Positions 62,781 through 64,000 of a stretch of DNA of 64,000 bases are shown piece by piece (position 1 is the stretch's first letter; every line of letters starts with the position of its first letter). The stretch covers positions 7,224,501 to 7,288,500 of the forward strand of contig NZ_CP163444.1 in NCBI RefSeq assembly GCF_041053105.1. The letters run 5' to 3'. The notes below the pieces were generated by a model. The model worked only from the letters and a program-made list of their open reading frames with translations, was not told the origin of the DNA and made no database searches. Source of the DNA: Streptomyces sp. R44 (GTDB lineage Bacteria > Actinomycetota > Actinomycetes > Streptomycetales > Streptomycetaceae). A program made the position numbers and the translations under genes.

Positions 62781-64000
62781 ATGACCATCTCGGACGAACA
62801 GCTCGCCCAGGCCAAGGACATCACCGTCGAGCAGGTGCGGCTGCTGCGCAGGAGCCGGGGCGCCACGAACGAGACTCTGGACGGCCTCCCCGTCAGGGCG
62901 GTGCGCCGGGCACTGCGCCGCCTCGACTACCCCGACCTCCCCAACGCCCGGCTGCTGTTCCGGTACGAGCAGGAGCGCGGCGACGACGGGACGGTGCCGC
63001 CGCACGCCCAGGGCACGGCCCGTGCCCAGACCCGCTCGCTGGTGCGGAGCACGGCCCCGGCCGCGGAGACGGCCGGCGTGCCGACCGGTCGTCACCGCGG
63101 CGCGCGTGCGGACCGGCCGGCGCCGACCGCCGGGATGACGCTCGCCCAGTGGGAGTGGCTCGGCCCCGGGAACATCGGCGGCCGCACCCGCGCCGTCGTG
63201 GTCGACCCCGGCCACCCGAACAAGATGTGGGCCGCGAGCGCCGGCGGCGGCGTGTGGATCACCCGCAACGGCGGCGCGAAGTGGGCGCCCGTGGACGACT
63301 TCCTCGGCAACCTCGCGTGCGCGTGCATGACGATGGACCCCTCGGACCCGTCGACGATCTACGTGGGGACCGGCGAGGGCTTCTCCAACGTCGACGCCCT
63401 CCGCGGCAACGGCATCTTCCGCACCACCGACGCCACCACCTGGGCGCCCCTGCCGGCGACGCAGACCCAGGACTTCCGCGCCGTGACCCGGATCGCGGTC
63501 TCCTCGACGGGCGCCGTGGTCCTCGCGGCCACCGACACCGGACTGTTCCGCAGCTCCGACCCGGCACGGGCGACGTGGACCCGGGTCCTGGGCATCCCGC
63601 TCGGCCAGGTCGTGTTCGACCCGGGCGACGACGACAAGGCGGTCGCCGGCGCGCTCGACGCGGGCGAGGCCTGGTTCAGTGCCGACGGCGGGCTCACCTG
63701 GCAGGCCTCGACGCACGGCCCGTGGTCGGGCCGGGTCGAACTCGCCTACGCGGTGAAGGACCCGGAGATCGTGTACGCCTCGGTGCAGGCGCAGACCGGC
63801 CAGATCTGGCGGTCCACCGACGGCGGCAAGACGTATCAGAGAAGGAAGATCAAGACGCCGAGCGGCAAGGTGGCCGACTATCTCGCCGACCAGGGCTGGT
63901 ACAGCAACGCGATCTGGGCCGGGGACCCGACGGACGCGGACCTGATCGTCACCGGCGGGGTCGATCTGTGGCGCAGTACGGACGGCGGCGACCACCTGGC
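62781..64000 (+). CDS. BNR/VPS10-type beta-propeller protein, N-terminal part
   Basis: The frame is open from ATG 62781 (GAGGTG upstream) to the end of the window, at least 406 residues. After a helical N-terminus (residues 1-75) and a linker, Asp-box-type blades appear: AGGGVWITRNGGAKW, GIFRTTDATTW, GLFRSSDP, WFSADGGLTW, IWRSTDGGKTY, LWRSTDGG. This is the BNR/sortilin-like propeller seen in sialidases and GH74 enzymes. No export signal is visible, so an intracellular or non-classically exported role is likely. Catalytic residues, if any, lie beyond the window. Confidence 0.82.
   Translation, partial: MTISDEQLAQAKDITVEQVRLLRRSRGATNETLDGLPVRAVRRALRRLDYPDLPNARLLFRYEQERGDDGTVPPHAQGTARAQTRSLVRSTAPAAETAGVPTGRHRGARADRPAPTAGMTLAQWEWLGPGNIGGRTRAVVVDPGHPNKMWAASAGGGVWITRNGGAKWAPVDDFLGNLACACMTMDPSDPSTIYVGTGEGFSNVDALRGNGIFRTTDATTWAPLPATQTQDFRAVTRIAVSSTGAVVLAATDTGLFRSSDPARATWTRVLGIPLGQVVFDPGDDDKAVAGALDAGEAWFSADGGLTWQASTHGPWSGRVELAYAVKDPEIVYASVQAQTGQIWRSTDGGKTYQRRKIKTPSGKVADYLADQGWYSNAIWAGDPTDADLIVTGGVDLWRSTDGGDHL

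Overview
The window is very GC-rich with strong G/C bias at third codon positions, GTG/TTG starts and actinomycete gene families throughout: DypB-encapsulin, LAL-type LuxR regulators, a Rox-type rifampicin monooxygenase with its palindromic upstream element, an Lcp-like DUF2236 protein, and secreted proteases with long Ala-rich leaders. I read it as a Streptomyces chromosome, possibly near S. venezuelae, the species from which Rox is known. It carries about 45 protein genes, two tRNAs (Leu-GAG, Pro-GGG), no rRNA, no CRISPR array and no intact insertion sequence.

Layout. 1-3.2 kb: 5' end of a secreted trypsin-like protease, a polyprenyl synthase/Lcp-like oxygenase operon, tRNA-Leu. 3.2-11 kb: lipoprotein, fused ABC exporter, RecQ, a second lipoprotein, a small secreted protein, a DUF3533 membrane protein. 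11-22 kb: an unusual Clp ATPase, then a molybdoenzyme block (LysR, FdhD, two FdhF/YdeP-type oxidoreductases flanking a FUSC membrane protein). 22-24.7 kb: DyP peroxidase-encapsulin-DUF1345 operon. 24.7-28 kb: membrane protein, GreA/B-like factor, penicillin-binding-type serine hydrolase, maltokinase-cap-like protein.

28.1-36.6 kb is the most striking part: a free trypsin-like protease, a 1785-residue protein with two NTPase modules, helical repeats and its own C-terminal trypsin domain, a NUC-type DNA/RNA endonuclease, and a divergent caspase-like peptidase. The composition suggests a protease/nuclease conflict or regulated-cell-death system. 36.7-38.3 kb holds rox with a 23-bp palindrome matching the rifamycin-associated element. 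38.4-49.6 kb: LAL regulator, subtilisin, GNAT, a MITE-like repeat, NAD-kinase-like and band-7 pair, DMT transporter/PAP2 pair divergent from a TetR gene with a clear dyad operator.

49.6-64 kb: DUF488 and DUF309 proteins, a LAL-like ATPase that has lost its HTH, tRNA-Pro, then a damaged Rhs polymorphic-toxin locus (truncated 5' end, internal frame break, intact C-terminal toxin, overlapping S1-like candidate immunity gene). The right end has a flavohemoprotein with a long Pro-Ala repeat linker, an FMN-barrel protein, a PQQ-like propeller and the start of a BNR-repeat protein that runs off the window.
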